From assembly GCA_965220715.1 (NCBI GenBank), contig OZ244843.1, positions 1,674,001 through 1,738,000 of the forward strand: 64,000 nt of DNA, read 5' to 3'. The first letter of the stretch is position 1; each line of letters begins with the position of its first letter. Below are positions 45,053 through 54,223 of the stretch, piece after piece. The translations under genes and the position numbers were made by a program. The DNA is from Bin5 sp965220715. GTDB lineage: Bacteria; Chloroflexota; Anaerolineae; Caldilineales; Caldilineaceae. The notes beneath the pieces were generated by a model. It did no database searches. It saw nothing but the letters and a program-made list of their open reading frames with translations, and was not told the DNA's origin.

Positions 45053-46690
45053 CTACCAACCCAGCGCGTACCCATCCCGCCGCGGGTCCGCGCCCCCCAT
45101 AAACCCGCCGCTTTCGGGATCGACCAAGATGCCTTGGCCGCCGCCTACTCCGGCATTCCAGGGTCCCAGCCGGTTGAGATGGTGGCCCATCTGCGTCAAC
45201 TCGAGCAGGATATCCTCCCCAATCCGCGTTTCGACATCCACCACCGGCCCCGGCGTCGTCGCCTTGACCCGCGCCGCTTCGATCGCGGCCTGTATGTTCA
45301 TGTCATGATCAATCACGTTCATAATCATTTGTGGCGTCGTCTGCAGAATGCCGTAACTGCCCGGCGTCCCGATCAGGAAGCGCAGCCCCTGCTCATCCCA
45401 CACCTGGACCGGCGACATGCACATTTCTGTTTTGAGGCCGGGCCCAACCACATTGGGGCTCTGCGGATCACTGTCCATCCAGTTAAGAAAATTGTTCAGC
45501 GCAATCCCCGTGCCCGGTATCACCACAGCCGACCCGAAACCTGCTCCCAGGCTCTGCGTCACCCCTACCGCGTTCCCGTCCGCGTCGATCGCGCTGAAGT
45601 GCGTTGTGCATTCACTGTGCATCCATTGACGCGGGTCCCCCGCCAGTACCTCGTCCTCCATCTTCACAGAGGTATAGCGCTCGCCGCCGGAGGGGCGCGC
45701 CCGCGCACCGATTTCGGCGCGGCGTTGCGACGCGTACTCCTTCGACAGCAACCCGGCCGTCGGCGGGTTGTCGATACCGGCATACTCTGCTCTGTCGGCC
45801 TGGGCCATCTTGGCCGCCTCGATAAAGCGATGCAGCGTCGCCGCACGGTTGTGGCCCAGCTCCGCCACGTCGAAGCCTTCCATAATGTTGAGCGTCTCCA
45901 GGTATTGAATCGCCTGGCATGGCGGCGGCGGCGCAAACACCCGGTAGCCCCGGTACGTTACCGAGACCGGTTCCTGCCACTCGACCGCGAAGTCCCTCAG
46001 ATCCCTGTGAGTGATAAGCCCACCGTTCTCTTCCATGTAACGAACCAGCCTGTCCGCAATTTCTCCCCGGTAGAAGACCTCGGCGCCGCCATCGGCAATG
46101 GCACGCATGCTCTTCGCCAGATCGGGCTGCGTCATTATTTCACCCGCAACCGGCGCACGGCCATGCGGGAGATAGGTCTCCGTGGTCGACGGATGGCGCA
46201 GCATCTCCGGCACATTGAAATCAATGAATTCAGCGTTGTTCACCGTCAACGGAAAGCCCTGCTCCGCATACTCAATCGCCGGCTGAAACACCGCGGCCGC
46301 GTCCATCGAACCGTACCGCTCCAGCGCAGCCAGCCAGCCGCCGCAGGCCCCGGGAACCAGCGGCGAGCGCGGCCCCCGCGCGCGGCTCTCCGGATCGCCC
46401 ACCTCTTCAAACGTTGCCCCGTACGGCGAGCGGCCCATATAGTCCAGAACCGTATGTTCCTGCTCACGGGCAGAGTAAATGTGCATGTACCCGTCGCCGC
46501 CCAGTCCGGACATGTACGGTTCGACCACATTCAGCGCGGCGGCCACAGCCACCACCGCGTCAATGGCATTGCCGCCTTCCATCAGAATGCGCACGCCCGC
46601 GAGCGAAGCCAGTGGATGCGCCGACGCGATCATGCCCCGTCGCCCCGTGACCGTCGAGCGATGGACAATTCCCTTGGCAGAAAAGGACAT
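45053..46690 (-). CDS. ggt: Gamma-glutamyltransferase family hydrolase
   Basis: 545 residues, single-chain precursor. The autocatalytic cleavage site lies at CTTHFSAID, so Thr362 should become the N-terminal nucleophile of the small subunit. The large-subunit block GGNAIDAVVAVAAALNVVEPYMSG (39-62 in register) and the small-subunit GSYGILQTTPQ are typical. No signal peptide is visible, so the enzyme may be cytoplasmic. It cleaves or transfers gamma-glutamyl amides. That is of interest given the carboxylate-amine ligases at 5-7 kb, but the distance gives no real link. AAGGAGACA precedes ATG 46690. Confidence 0.93.
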   Translation of the reverse strand: MSFSAKGIVHRSTVTGRRGMIASAHPLASLAGVRILMEGGNAIDAVVAVAAALNVVEPYMSGLGGDGYMHIYSAREQEHTVLDYMGRSPYGATFEEVGDPESRARGPRSPLVPGACGGWLAALERYGSMDAAAVFQPAIEYAEQGFPLTVNNAEFIDFNVPEMLRHPSTTETYLPHGRAPVAGEIMTQPDLAKSMRAIADGGAEVFYRGEIADRLVRYMEENGGLITHRDLRDFAVEWQEPVSVTYRGYRVFAPPPPCQAIQYLETLNIMEGFDVAELGHNRAATLHRFIEAAKMAQADRAEYAGIDNPPTAGLLSKEYASQRRAEIGARARPSGGERYTSVKMEDEVLAGDPRQWMHSECTTHFSAIDADGNAVGVTQSLGAGFGSAVVIPGTGIALNNFLNWMDSDPQSPNVVGPGLKTEMCMSPVQVWDEQGLRFLIGTPGSYGILQTTPQMIMNVIDHDMNIQAAIEAARVKATTPGPVVDVETRIGEDILLELTQMGHHLNRLGPWNAGVGGGQGILVDPESGGFMGGADPRRDGYALGW

Positions 46691-46771
46691 CAGTTGTCTC
46701 CTTGAAACTCCAGTGTTTTGTTATCAGCGAAAAGTGGAAGGCAACAGCTCTTGACGTCAGTCCATCCCGTT

Positions 46772-47743
46772 CTATTCCTCCCAGATCAACAGCACGCCCA
46801 TCGCCTCCGACAGCCGTTCATACAGCAGGTCGAACGCGTCTTTGGCCTCCTGATAGGGGAACCGGTGGCTGATCAAAGGCTCGACGCGTATCCGCCCGGC
46901 CTGCATTAGCTCGATGGTCCGGTTCAGCAGGGCTTCAGGCGGATCTTCACCGTAATAGCCTCCTATCAGACGCCTCCGCTGGATCTTGCTGGCGTCCAGC
47001 GGCAATGGCTGCCCGTGATAGAGACCGATCAAATGAAGCGTGCCCCCGTCGCACACCATTTGCTGAGCCTGCGCAAATGATTTCAGCCCCGGCGCGCCGC
47101 CGACACATTCGAACACGATATCCGCGCCGCGCCCGTCCGTCAGCTCCATCACCCGCTCCACCGGGTCCGTCTCCGTAACATCGATCGCGTGGTCCGCACC
47201 GTATTCGAGGGCCAGCTGACAGCGCTTCGCAATCGCATCCACGACAACTATCTGCTCACAGAGATGCTGCCGTGCCCCCTGCAACACAAGATTGCCGACC
47301 AACCCCTGACCCATGATCACAAGTGTATGACCGGACCGGATCCCCGGTGACTGCGCCCAGGTGACACCGCTCTTTGCAAGCGGCAGAAAGGTCGCCGCCT
47401 CAAACGAAATGTCATCGGGCAGAGGCCACACGCGCGGCCCTACATTTGAGTCGATCGGTTGCACGACATACTGAGCATGCGGCGCCACCGCCATCACACG
47501 ATCCCCCGGCTGGAACTGCTGCGACGCCTCGCTCCCCACTGCGTCAACCACACCCGCCAGCGAGTAGCCCATGATGGCCGGATTTATCGCCTCTTCGTGC
47601 ATATAGCGCCGCAGGATTTCCGACCCCCTGCTGATCAGGCTGACTTTACTCCGCACCCGCACCTCCTGCGGCCCAACAGGCGGTATCGGAACCTCTTCCA
47701 GAACGATGTTTCCAAATCCTTCGGGCTTGGTTACGCGTAACAT
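46772..47743 (-). CDS. MDR-family zinc-type dehydrogenase (sugar-catabolism subgroup)
   Basis: 323 residues from ATG 47743 (GAGGAGCGGAGC upstream). The substrate domain has VSLISRGSEIL in place of the usual catalytic-zinc Cys motif, and GYSLAGVVDAVG. The nucleotide domain shows LVIMGQGLVGNLVLQGA and VVDAIAKR. It is related to the dehydrogenase at 40261 and lacks classical zinc ligands. It lies 81 bp upstream of ggt on the same strand. The frame is open to 47830, but the ribosome-binding site supports 47743. Confidence 0.9.
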   Translation of the reverse strand: MLRVTKPEGFGNIVLEEVPIPPVGPQEVRVRSKVSLISRGSEILRRYMHEEAINPAIMGYSLAGVVDAVGSEASQQFQPGDRVMAVAPHAQYVVQPIDSNVGPRVWPLPDDISFEAATFLPLAKSGVTWAQSPGIRSGHTLVIMGQGLVGNLVLQGARQHLCEQIVVVDAIAKRCQLALEYGADHAIDVTETDPVERVMELTDGRGADIVFECVGGAPGLKSFAQAQQMVCDGGTLHLIGLYHGQPLPLDASKIQRRRLIGGYYGEDPPEALLNRTIELMQAGRIRVEPLISHRFPYQEAKDAFDLLYERLSEAMGVLLIWEE

Positions 47744-47883
47744 GCTCCGCTCCTCGCTTTCCCGGAAATCGACATTGTTTGAAAGGGGGCTGCACAGGAG
47801 TGCATCCCAGTTCTCCAAAGCAAGAGTCATACTAGCACCAAAGGGACTTTCGCGTAAACGCCTCTATTCCATCCCCTCCGCCA

Positions 47884-47912
47884 GCAAGGGCACCCCTTGT
47901 GGGTGCCCTTGC
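47884..47912. repeat. GGGCACCC hairpin repeat, copy 3
   Basis: Longest copy: a perfect 12-bp stem GCAAGGGCACCC / GGGTGCCCTTGC with the same CTTGT loop. It lies in the divergent region between an MDR dehydrogenase and a sulfatase. Confidence 0.7.
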
Positions 47913-48028
47913 ACTCACCCCCACTCTGGACTGCGCCATCCGCTCCGACAGGGATTGCGAACTGGAGAACACGTATAGTAGAGTAGTCATTAAGCAAACG
48001 CGATTCACACTGGCCGGAGGCCAACCCC

Positions 48029-49432
48029 TTGCGCCGTCCCAATTTCCTCATCATCTACACCGACCAACAACGCTGGGATGCCTTGGGCGCAAACGGCAAT
48101 CAAGATATCCACACGCCCCACCTCGACAGACTGACAAGCCAGAGCGTCAACTTCGACCACTGTTTCGTACAGAACCCCGTCTGTATGCCCAGCCGCCTCA
48201 GCTTTCTAACCGGGCAGTATCCCTCCACCCTCGGCGTCACCCATATGGGCGTACCCGTGCCGGAAGATACGGTCACGCTGCCCCGCCTGCTTGCGCCCTA
48301 CGGCTACCGCTCTGCCAACATCGGCAAACTTCATTTCCAGCCCCACGCCAACCGTGATCACCGTACCCACCACCCGTCCTACGGCTTCGATCATCTGGAG
48401 ATCTCCGACGAGCCTGGCTCCTATGAAGATGCCTACCGCGCCTGGGTGCGGCGCCGTGCGCCCGACCAGCTTCCCCACGTCAGTCTCGGCCAGGCGCCGA
48501 TGGCCGAAGTATGGCAGGAGACCCTGGGCATCGAGGATGGCATCGATCACCCGGCCGAACGCTTCCCCTTACGACCTCTTGCCTCCCGCTGCCGCGATGA
48601 CATGACCCACACCGCCTTCGTCGCCGAGCAGTCGATCGAGTACATGCGCCAGCAGGCCCAGTCCGGCCAACCCTTCCTCTGCATCGCCGGCATCTACTCC
48701 CCCCATGCTCCCTGGGTGGCGCCGCAACAATACTTCGACCTCTACAATCCTGCCGCCCTCCCGCTTCCCTCCTTCCCTCCGGAGGCGGAGGCCCAACGCG
48801 GGCCGCAAAACTTTCCCGACGACGAACTGCGCCTGGCCCGCCAGGGCTACTACGGCCAGATCAGCGAAGTGGACCATCACGTCGGCCGCCTGCTCAATTC
48901 GCTCGATGAACTGGGCATCTCAGACGACACCGTCGTCATCTTCACCTCCGATCATGGCGAATGGCTGGGCGAGCATCTGCGATACGGCAAAGGCTACCCT
49001 GCCCACGACCAGTGCAGTCGCGTCCCCCTTCTCATTCGGCCGGCGGACGATACCGTCCCCGCCCGCACCGATACCGGCCTCACCGAGGCGTTGGACGTGT
49101 TGCCAACCATCCTCGACTTGGCCGCGATCCAGATTCCGCCCCACTTGCAGGGCTGCTCGCTGTTGCCCCGAATGCACCACGACGACGCGCCCGGCGCAAC
49201 CTCCGCCCTCACCGAACACACCGGCTGGAAATCATTGCGCACCGAGCGCTATCGCTACGTGCTCCACGCCGACGGCGCCGAGCAACTCTACGATCTGTCA
49301 GCCGAATGGGGCGACTACCGTGATGTGTCCGCCGACACCACCTACGCCGCCGAACTTGCCGCCGTGCGTCACGAACTGGTCCAAAAGCTGCTGGCCGCAG
49401 AGAGGCCGCTGCCGCGCGCCTGGCCCTATTGA
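48029..49432 (+). CDS. Sulfatase, formylglycine (Cys) type
   Basis: 467 residues of the alkaline-phosphatase-like sulfatase fold. The formylglycine precursor site is Cys52 in VCMPSRLSFLTGQ. Metal ligands appear in FLIIYTDQQRWD (two Asp region) and in TSDHGEWLG near the middle. No signal peptide, so the enzyme would be cytoplasmic and act on an imported sulfate ester. It needs a formylglycine-generating enzyme, which is not in this window. The start is TTG 48029 after GGAGG. A Rieske gene follows 10 bp downstream. Confidence 0.93.
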   Translation: MRRPNFLIIYTDQQRWDALGANGNQDIHTPHLDRLTSQSVNFDHCFVQNPVCMPSRLSFLTGQYPSTLGVTHMGVPVPEDTVTLPRLLAPYGYRSANIGKLHFQPHANRDHRTHHPSYGFDHLEISDEPGSYEDAYRAWVRRRAPDQLPHVSLGQAPMAEVWQETLGIEDGIDHPAERFPLRPLASRCRDDMTHTAFVAEQSIEYMRQQAQSGQPFLCIAGIYSPHAPWVAPQQYFDLYNPAALPLPSFPPEAEAQRGPQNFPDDELRLARQGYYGQISEVDHHVGRLLNSLDELGISDDTVVIFTSDHGEWLGEHLRYGKGYPAHDQCSRVPLLIRPADDTVPARTDTGLTEALDVLPTILDLAAIQIPPHLQGCSLLPRMHHDDAPGATSALTEHTGWKSLRTERYRYVLHADGAEQLYDLSAEWGDYRDVSADTTYAAELAAVRHELVQKLLAAERPLPRAWPY

Positions 49433-49442
49433 GGAGTAAGTT

Positions 49443-49931
49443 GTGGGAACCATAATGTCCTCTCAAAATCCAAGCCAAGGCCGCCGACCCGCCAACAAGG
49501 CAGCTCCCCATCGCCCCGGCACTCAGCCCCATCCCGTCTGCCGCGTCAGCGACCTGCCCCCCGGCCAACGCAAAATCGTCGAAGTGCGCCGCCGCTCCAT
49601 CGGCGTCTTCAACGTCCATGGCGAATACTACGCCCTGCGCAGCCTCTGCCCCCACCAGGGCGCGCCCCTCTGCCGCGGTACAATCACCGGCACCGCCCGC
49701 TCCACCAATCCCGGCGAGATCATCTGGGAACGCGACGGCCAAATCCTGCGCTGCCCCTGGCACGGCTGGGAATTCGATATTGCCAGCGGCCGCTCGGTCT
49801 TCAATCCCCACCGGCTGCGCGTCCGCACCTACGATGTCACGGTAGAGCAGCCCGCGCACGAAGAGGAAGATCCTTCGGTCGAAAGTTTCGACGTGACTGT
49901 CGAGGACGGTTGGGTGGTGCTGCACGCCTAG
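49443..49931 (+). CDS. Rieske [2Fe-2S] domain protein
   Basis: 162 residues. The cluster ligands are Cys69-Pro-His71 and Cys104-Pro-Trp-His107 (RCPWHGWEFD), standard Rieske spacing. The N-terminal 30 residues are Pro/Gln-rich and the domain ends DGWVVLHA. Small single-domain Rieske proteins act as ferredoxins for oxygenases or nitrite-reductase-like enzymes. Between the two Rieske motifs it has a longer insert (TITGTARSTNPGEIIWERD) than many ferredoxins. GTG 49443 follows GAGGAGTAAG. It is probably cotranscribed with the sulfatase. Confidence 0.9.
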   Translation: MGTIMSSQNPSQGRRPANKAAPHRPGTQPHPVCRVSDLPPGQRKIVEVRRRSIGVFNVHGEYYALRSLCPHQGAPLCRGTITGTARSTNPGEIIWERDGQILRCPWHGWEFDIASGRSVFNPHRLRVRTYDVTVEQPAHEEEDPSVESFDVTVEDGWVVLHA

Positions 49932-50073
49932 CGCCATCAATTGGAAGGCACTCCAGACGATGCATAACTTCCCTTAGCAACGAAAAGGACCGGCGGTCAA
50001 CCTCGCTTCAGCCTTCTGTAGCGCTGCAGAAATTCTTAGCGAAGCGAAAATAGGTGGGATCAAGGCTGGGACT

Positions 50074-50385
50074 GTGTTGCTCTTTGCTGCCCTGTTTGCT
50101 GCCTTGGTTGCCTCCATCCGTTTCGACACTCCCTTGTTCGTGTATCTTTTCATCTTCGGGACAATTCCAGCACAGATCGCGCATATCCTGATCTGCAAAA
50201 GAAAAGGTCTTGGCGATTACCTCTTAGAGATTGGTCTCAGATATGCGGGTCTTGGTGTTGGGTGGTGGATCGCTCGCCCCTTTTCCGACGACGATTCCTT
50301 CTTGGGCGTTTTTCCTATAATGATTGGGCCCTTCGTAGGCGATGGCCTGCATGCCCTGATCCGCAAATGGCATCGCAAGGCATAG
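50074..50385 (+). CDS. Small membrane protein, first of three tandem paralogues
   Basis: About 103 residues from GTG 50074. Two or three membrane helices (LLFAALFAALVAS, VYLFIFGTIPAQIAHILIC, LRYAGLGVGWWIA) precede DDDSFLGVFPIMIGPFVGDGLHALIRKWHRKA, read in parts. It aligns with the next two proteins around AHxLIxKR, DDDSFLGVFP and the basic C-terminal RK-x-x-x-KA. No family recognised. The start codon has only a weak ribosome-binding site. No ATG exists in the frame before the upstream stop near 49975, so a non-ATG start is likely. Confidence 0.6.
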   Translation: MLLFAALFAALVASIRFDTPLFVYLFIFGTIPAQIAHILICKRKGLGDYLLEIGLRYAGLGVGWWIARPFSDDDSFLGVFPIMIGPFVGDGLHALIRKWHRKA

Positions 50386-50501
50386 CGCAACCCGAACGCC
50401 TCATCGCCCGCGACGTTCGCTGTTCAGCGAACTGGGAGACGCTCTGAAACTCGCGCTCTGTCCCTGCAAAAACACCGCGCTTCGACAGGAGTACATTTCC
50501 G

Positions 50502-50903
50502 ATGATACGAAATTTCGCACTACAAATAAATCGCAATTGGAAGCAATGCCCCGCCAAGTCCGCTCTATTCTTAGGGATGTTCGGAAGTGTTTGTATCGCG
50601 ATGTTGATTCACGAGGCCTTCTTTTCCGGATCCGGAGATCGGCTGAGATTCATCTTCGTGGCCATTGCGGTAATGGCAACCACATACGCACATAACCTGA
50701 TCTACAGGCGAGAAATGCTGCGAAGTCTTCGTGAAGAACTCCTCTCGTTGGGAATCGGGGCTGCTGGATTCGGTGCTGGGATATGGATCTCCTTTGCCTA
50801 TTTGGACGACGACTCTTTCCTGAGCGTTTTCCCAATGTTTGTTGGGCTTATCGTCGCGTCGGTAGCTAATGCCCTGATCCGCAAGAGGTTTCGCAAAGCA
50901 TAG
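50502..50903 (+). CDS. Small membrane protein, second of three tandem paralogues
   Basis: 133 residues, with a longer N-terminus (a basic, soluble stretch of about 17 residues) than the first copy. Helices: ALFLGMFGSVCIAMLIHEA, FIFVAIAVMATTYAHNLIYRR, LSLGIGAAGFGAGIWISFA; tail LDDDSFLSVFPMFVG and IRKRFRKA. The same order of motifs in three adjacent genes points to tandem duplication and a shared function, perhaps a membrane complex. Spacers of 116 and 132 bp separate the copies. Confidence 0.65.
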   Translation: MIRNFALQINRNWKQCPAKSALFLGMFGSVCIAMLIHEAFFSGSGDRLRFIFVAIAVMATTYAHNLIYRREMLRSLREELLSLGIGAAGFGAGIWISFAYLDDDSFLSVFPMFVGLIVASVANALIRKRFRKA

Positions 50904-51036
50904 CGGTTGCCCCGCGCCCTTGGTATGCCCAAAGATGAGGACAGGGATCTAGAGAAACGAGGAGATAGCCAATACCTCTCACGCATCATCAAATACTCTT
51001 TGGTCCAAGCCACAGAAAGAAAGGGAGGTACTTCAA

Positions 51037-51414
51037 ATGATGGATAATCTTCTGGAAAGATGGCGGAAAATACCCTACTTGCGCTCGCTACTCATTTGGA
51101 CTCTCGGTATTCTTCTTATCGGGGATAGGATAGGCGCTCCCTATTTCCAATCCGACTATCGGCTGCGATTTGCCTTTATATTGATCGCGACATCCGCAAT
51201 TTCATTCGCGCATCAGTTGATCTACAAACGCCAAAATCTGCGAGACCTGCTGGTATCGCTGGCAATCATGGCTCCAGCGGTCGTTATAGGCATGTGGTTA
51301 TCCTTTGCCCTTTTCGACTCCAAAGCTGCCCTGGGGTTCCTTCCCCAGTTTGGTGGGATTATTGTCGGGATCGGCGTCTATGCCATTGTCCGCAGAAAGT
51401 TTCTCAAAGCTTAG
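51037..51414 (+). CDS. Small membrane protein, third of three tandem paralogues
   Basis: 125 residues from ATG 51037 (AAGGGAGG upstream). Helices SLLIWTLGILLIG, FAFILIATSAISFAHQLIYKRQ, LAIMAPAVVIGMWLSFA; then the conserved F-LPQFGGIIVG and RRKFLKA end. It is the most diverged copy: the DDDSF acidic motif is FDSKAALG here. Unknown role. The three genes end the plus-strand run before a 588-bp gap. Confidence 0.65.
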   Translation: MMDNLLERWRKIPYLRSLLIWTLGILLIGDRIGAPYFQSDYRLRFAFILIATSAISFAHQLIYKRQNLRDLLVSLAIMAPAVVIGMWLSFALFDSKAALGFLPQFGGIIVGIGVYAIVRRKFLKA

Positions 51415-52002
51415 CGCCTTCGCCGGGCTCCGAGTCTCCCCCTCGATGGCAACACGGACCTTTGCAATCTGGCCCGCCCCTCCCCACACAAAAGAAATCG
51501 CTATCATTACATCTATTCAGTAACTACTCAGCCACCGCCATGCGCAACCCAGAGTGAGGCGAGCAGAGGCGTTTCCCACTCGTTTCCCCTCATTCCTCGC
51601 TTTTGGGCGGTCGGGCCTGCGGCCCTCCCTTGTGCGGGGGGATTCCCCCCGCAACGCCCCCCTCCAAAACCACATCCCCCCAACCGCCGCACTAGTCTCC
51701 ATCCCCTATCCCCTAACCCCTGCCCTCCCCCACCGGTCGCCAACAATCCTGAAAATCCCCAAATCCTGCAAATCCTGATTCAGACAGCGCATAAAGCCCC
51801 CGCCACCGCCGCACCAGTCTCTGACCCCCGACCCCTGACCCCCGACCCCTGCAGTTCCCCCCAGCCGCCAGGATGCGTAGTCGCCCGAGTAGGTGTAGAA
51901 TACAGCGAATACGTCCGCTCTGCCGCCTGCCCGCCGCAACCTGGGCCTAAGCACGGCGAGCCGCCTTCACAGCCCACAATTCATCCCACACAAGGAGCAA
52001 CC
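51415..52002. other. Gene-free region with AATCCTG-type repeats
   Basis: 588 bp. The part 51687-51798 repeats sequence found at 61405-61575 (CGCACTAGTCTCCA, AATCCTG units, CTGATTCAGAC). The rest is C-rich runs of CCCCTATCC/GACCCCTGACC. The final 30 bp lead to ACAAGGAGCAACC before ATG 52003. Confidence 0.65.
51687..51798. repeat. AATCCTG-type dispersed repeat, copy 1
   Basis: Contains CGCACTAGTCTCCA and CCCCTATCC, then AATCCTGAAAA, AAATCCTGCAAATCCTGATT and CAGACAGCGC. The same modules occur at 61405-61575 in a permuted order. Confidence 0.6.
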
Positions 52003-53169
52003 ATGGCCGACCCCATCATCACCAAAATCGAAACCCATACCTACGAGTACGAAACGGAGAATCTCGGCAAAGACTACAACGGCTTCAATACTGTCTATGA
52101 ACCGGGCAACCGCATGAAAAGCCAGGGCAATGTCCTGCGCATCGAGACCGACCAAGGCATCGTCGGCGAGTACGCCGGCGGCGGTGGCGCCGAATTCTCG
52201 ACCATCCCCACCTTTGCCCACTTTCTGATCGGCCGCAGCGCCCTCCAGCGCGAGCTGATCTACACCGAAGTCAGACGCGCCCTGCGCCAGGTCGCCCGTA
52301 TCGGTTATGCGCCTATCGACATCGCCCTCTGGGACATCGCCGGCAAGCTCTACGACCAGCCTGTCTACAAACTGCTGGGCGGCTACAAGGACAGCGTCCC
52401 CTGCTATGCCAGCACCTACCACGGCGACCACCAGCCCGACGGCCTCTCTACCCCCGAGGCCTTCGCCGATTTCGCCGAACAGTGCCTCGACCTGGGCTAT
52501 CCCGCCTTCAAAATCCACGGCTGGGGCCGCGCGCCCGTCAGCCAGGAAGTCGCCAACGTCCACGCCGTCGGCAAGAGAGTCGGCGACAAGATGGACCTCA
52601 TGCTCGACCCCGCCTGCGAGCTGATGACCTTCGGCGATGCCGTCAAAGTCGGCTGGGCCTGCGACGAAAATCGCTTCTTCTGGTACGAAGACCCTTACCG
52701 CGACGGCGGCATCTCCCAGTTCGCCCACCGCAAGCTGCGCCAGCTGATCAACACACCCCTTCTGCAGACCGAGCATGTCCGTTCGCTCGAGCCGCACATC
52801 GACTTCGCGCTCGCCGACGCCACCGACTACGTGCGCGGCGATGTCGGCTACGACGGCATCACCGGCGTAACCAAGCTGGCCCATGCCTGCGAAGCCCTGG
52901 GAATCGATCTCGAATTCCACGGCCCCGGCCCGGCCCAGCGCCAGTGCATGGCCGCCATCCGCAACACAAACTACTACGAGATGGGCCTGCTCCACCCCAA
53001 AGCGCCCGCCAGCCACGATCCAAATCTCTACATCGACTACCGCGATGACCTCGAGGCCATCGACGCCAACGGCCACGTTTCCATCCCGCAAGGGCCGGGC
53101 CTCGGCGTTGACATCAACTGGGATTGGGTAGAGCGAAACCGCGTGTCAGTGGTAGAATACGGCAACTGA
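52003..53169 (+). CDS. Mandelate racemase/muconate-lactonizing (enolase superfamily) enzyme, probable sugar-acid dehydratase
   Basis: 388 residues. The capping domain leads to the barrel base Lys170 (FKIHGW, K-x-H pattern). Metal ligands are Asp202 (LMLDPA), Glu229 (WYEDPY) and Glu257 (QTEHV), the usual enolase-superfamily set. Members dehydrate sugar acids to 2-keto-3-deoxy acids, or racemise. The next gene encodes a DHDPS-type aldolase, which could cleave such a keto-deoxy acid. That pairing supports the dehydratase reading. AAGGAG precedes ATG 52003. Substrate unknown. Confidence 0.92.
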   Translation: MADPIITKIETHTYEYETENLGKDYNGFNTVYEPGNRMKSQGNVLRIETDQGIVGEYAGGGGAEFSTIPTFAHFLIGRSALQRELIYTEVRRALRQVARIGYAPIDIALWDIAGKLYDQPVYKLLGGYKDSVPCYASTYHGDHQPDGLSTPEAFADFAEQCLDLGYPAFKIHGWGRAPVSQEVANVHAVGKRVGDKMDLMLDPACELMTFGDAVKVGWACDENRFFWYEDPYRDGGISQFAHRKLRQLINTPLLQTEHVRSLEPHIDFALADATDYVRGDVGYDGITGVTKLAHACEALGIDLEFHGPGPAQRQCMAAIRNTNYYEMGLLHPKAPASHDPNLYIDYRDDLEAIDANGHVSIPQGPGLGVDINWDWVERNRVSVVEYGN

Positions 53170-53253
53170 CATTGCGCCTCACTTAATTCGTTAGTGAACC
53201 CATGATTTCATAAATGCGCGGCCGAAACGCCTGCGATTCCTGGAGGAGCCTCT

Positions 53254-54207
53254 ATGACTCTCGCCACCACCCAACTCTCGACCACCCAGCTACTGTCCGC
53301 GCTGGAAGGCGTGACCGCCATCCCCTGCGCTCCCTACCGCGCCGGTAGCATCGATTACGACGCGCATCTGAAGAATGTGCGCTATCTGATGCAGACCAAC
53401 AGCCTGAGCGACAACCGCCCCCGCGTCCTTTCCATCGCCGGCACCAGCCCCATTCACCAAATGAACCGCGCCGAGCAGGTCCGCCTGGTCGACATCACAA
53501 CACGCACCATGGGCGATGAAGGCGTCTACGTGGCCGGTGTGATGCCCAGTCCGCTCTCCGACGCCAAAGACCTCATAGGCGAACTCGCCGGCCTCCAGCG
53601 TCCTCCCGACGCCTATCTGATCATGCCCCTCGCCGGCGTCTACGACCCGGACGGCATGTACAACGAGTTTATGGCCTTCGGCGAGGAGATGGACGACCGC
53701 TTTGGCGCCCGTCTCATCTACTACTTCAAAGACAGCCGCGACCTGTCGCAGATGGGCAGGCTCTTCCGCGATTCCGAAGCCTTCGTCGGCGTAAAAGTCG
53801 GTACCAGCGAATCCGACGTAGAGCCGCTCGTCCGAGCCATCGGCGACAACGGCCTCGTCATCTGGGGCATCGGTGACCGCTGCACGCGCGCCTCCCAACT
53901 CGGCGCCAAGGGCCACACCTCCGGGATCGCCGTCGCCTATTCCAAAGCCTCCGACGCCATCAACAACGCCCAGCGCGCCGGCGACCATGCCGAGTCCCAG
54001 CGCGTAGAAGACGCCATTTCCCCCCTCGAGGAGCTTCGCTTCCGCGACGGCCGCCGCTACAACTATTCGGCCGTCATCTCCGCCATGGCCCAGAGCGGCT
54101 TCGACGACATCGACGGCGGCGAAGGCGCACCCTTCAACCCACCGGTCCCCGCCGAGATCAGCCGCAAAGTGCAGGCTGCGATCGCCGGCCTGGCGCAATA
54201 CCACTAA
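53254..54207 (+). CDS. DHDPS/NAL-family aldolase (class I)
   Basis: 317 residues, a class I aldolase barrel. The Schiff-base lysine is Lys181 in FVGVKVGTSESDV; Tyr156/157 (LIYYFK) is the proton-relay position. The early SIAGTSPIHQM replaces the GTTGE-type substrate loop of dihydrodipicolinate synthase, so a 2-keto-3-deoxy sugar acid is more likely than the lysine pathway. CTGGAGG precedes ATG 53254. It lies 84 bp after the enolase-superfamily gene and 16 bp before a sulfatase, all on one strand: probably an operon. Confidence 0.9.
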   Translation: MTLATTQLSTTQLLSALEGVTAIPCAPYRAGSIDYDAHLKNVRYLMQTNSLSDNRPRVLSIAGTSPIHQMNRAEQVRLVDITTRTMGDEGVYVAGVMPSPLSDAKDLIGELAGLQRPPDAYLIMPLAGVYDPDGMYNEFMAFGEEMDDRFGARLIYYFKDSRDLSQMGRLFRDSEAFVGVKVGTSESDVEPLVRAIGDNGLVIWGIGDRCTRASQLGAKGHTSGIAVAYSKASDAINNAQRAGDHAESQRVEDAISPLEELRFRDGRRYNYSAVISAMAQSGFDDIDGGEGAPFNPPVPAEISRKVQAAIAGLAQYH

Positions 54208-54223
54208 AGCCTGGAGTCCCGCA

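Noticed and set aside
45134..46705. 523-codon plus-strand open frame
   Set aside because: Antisense to ggt, which carries the complete family motifs and a ribosome-binding site.
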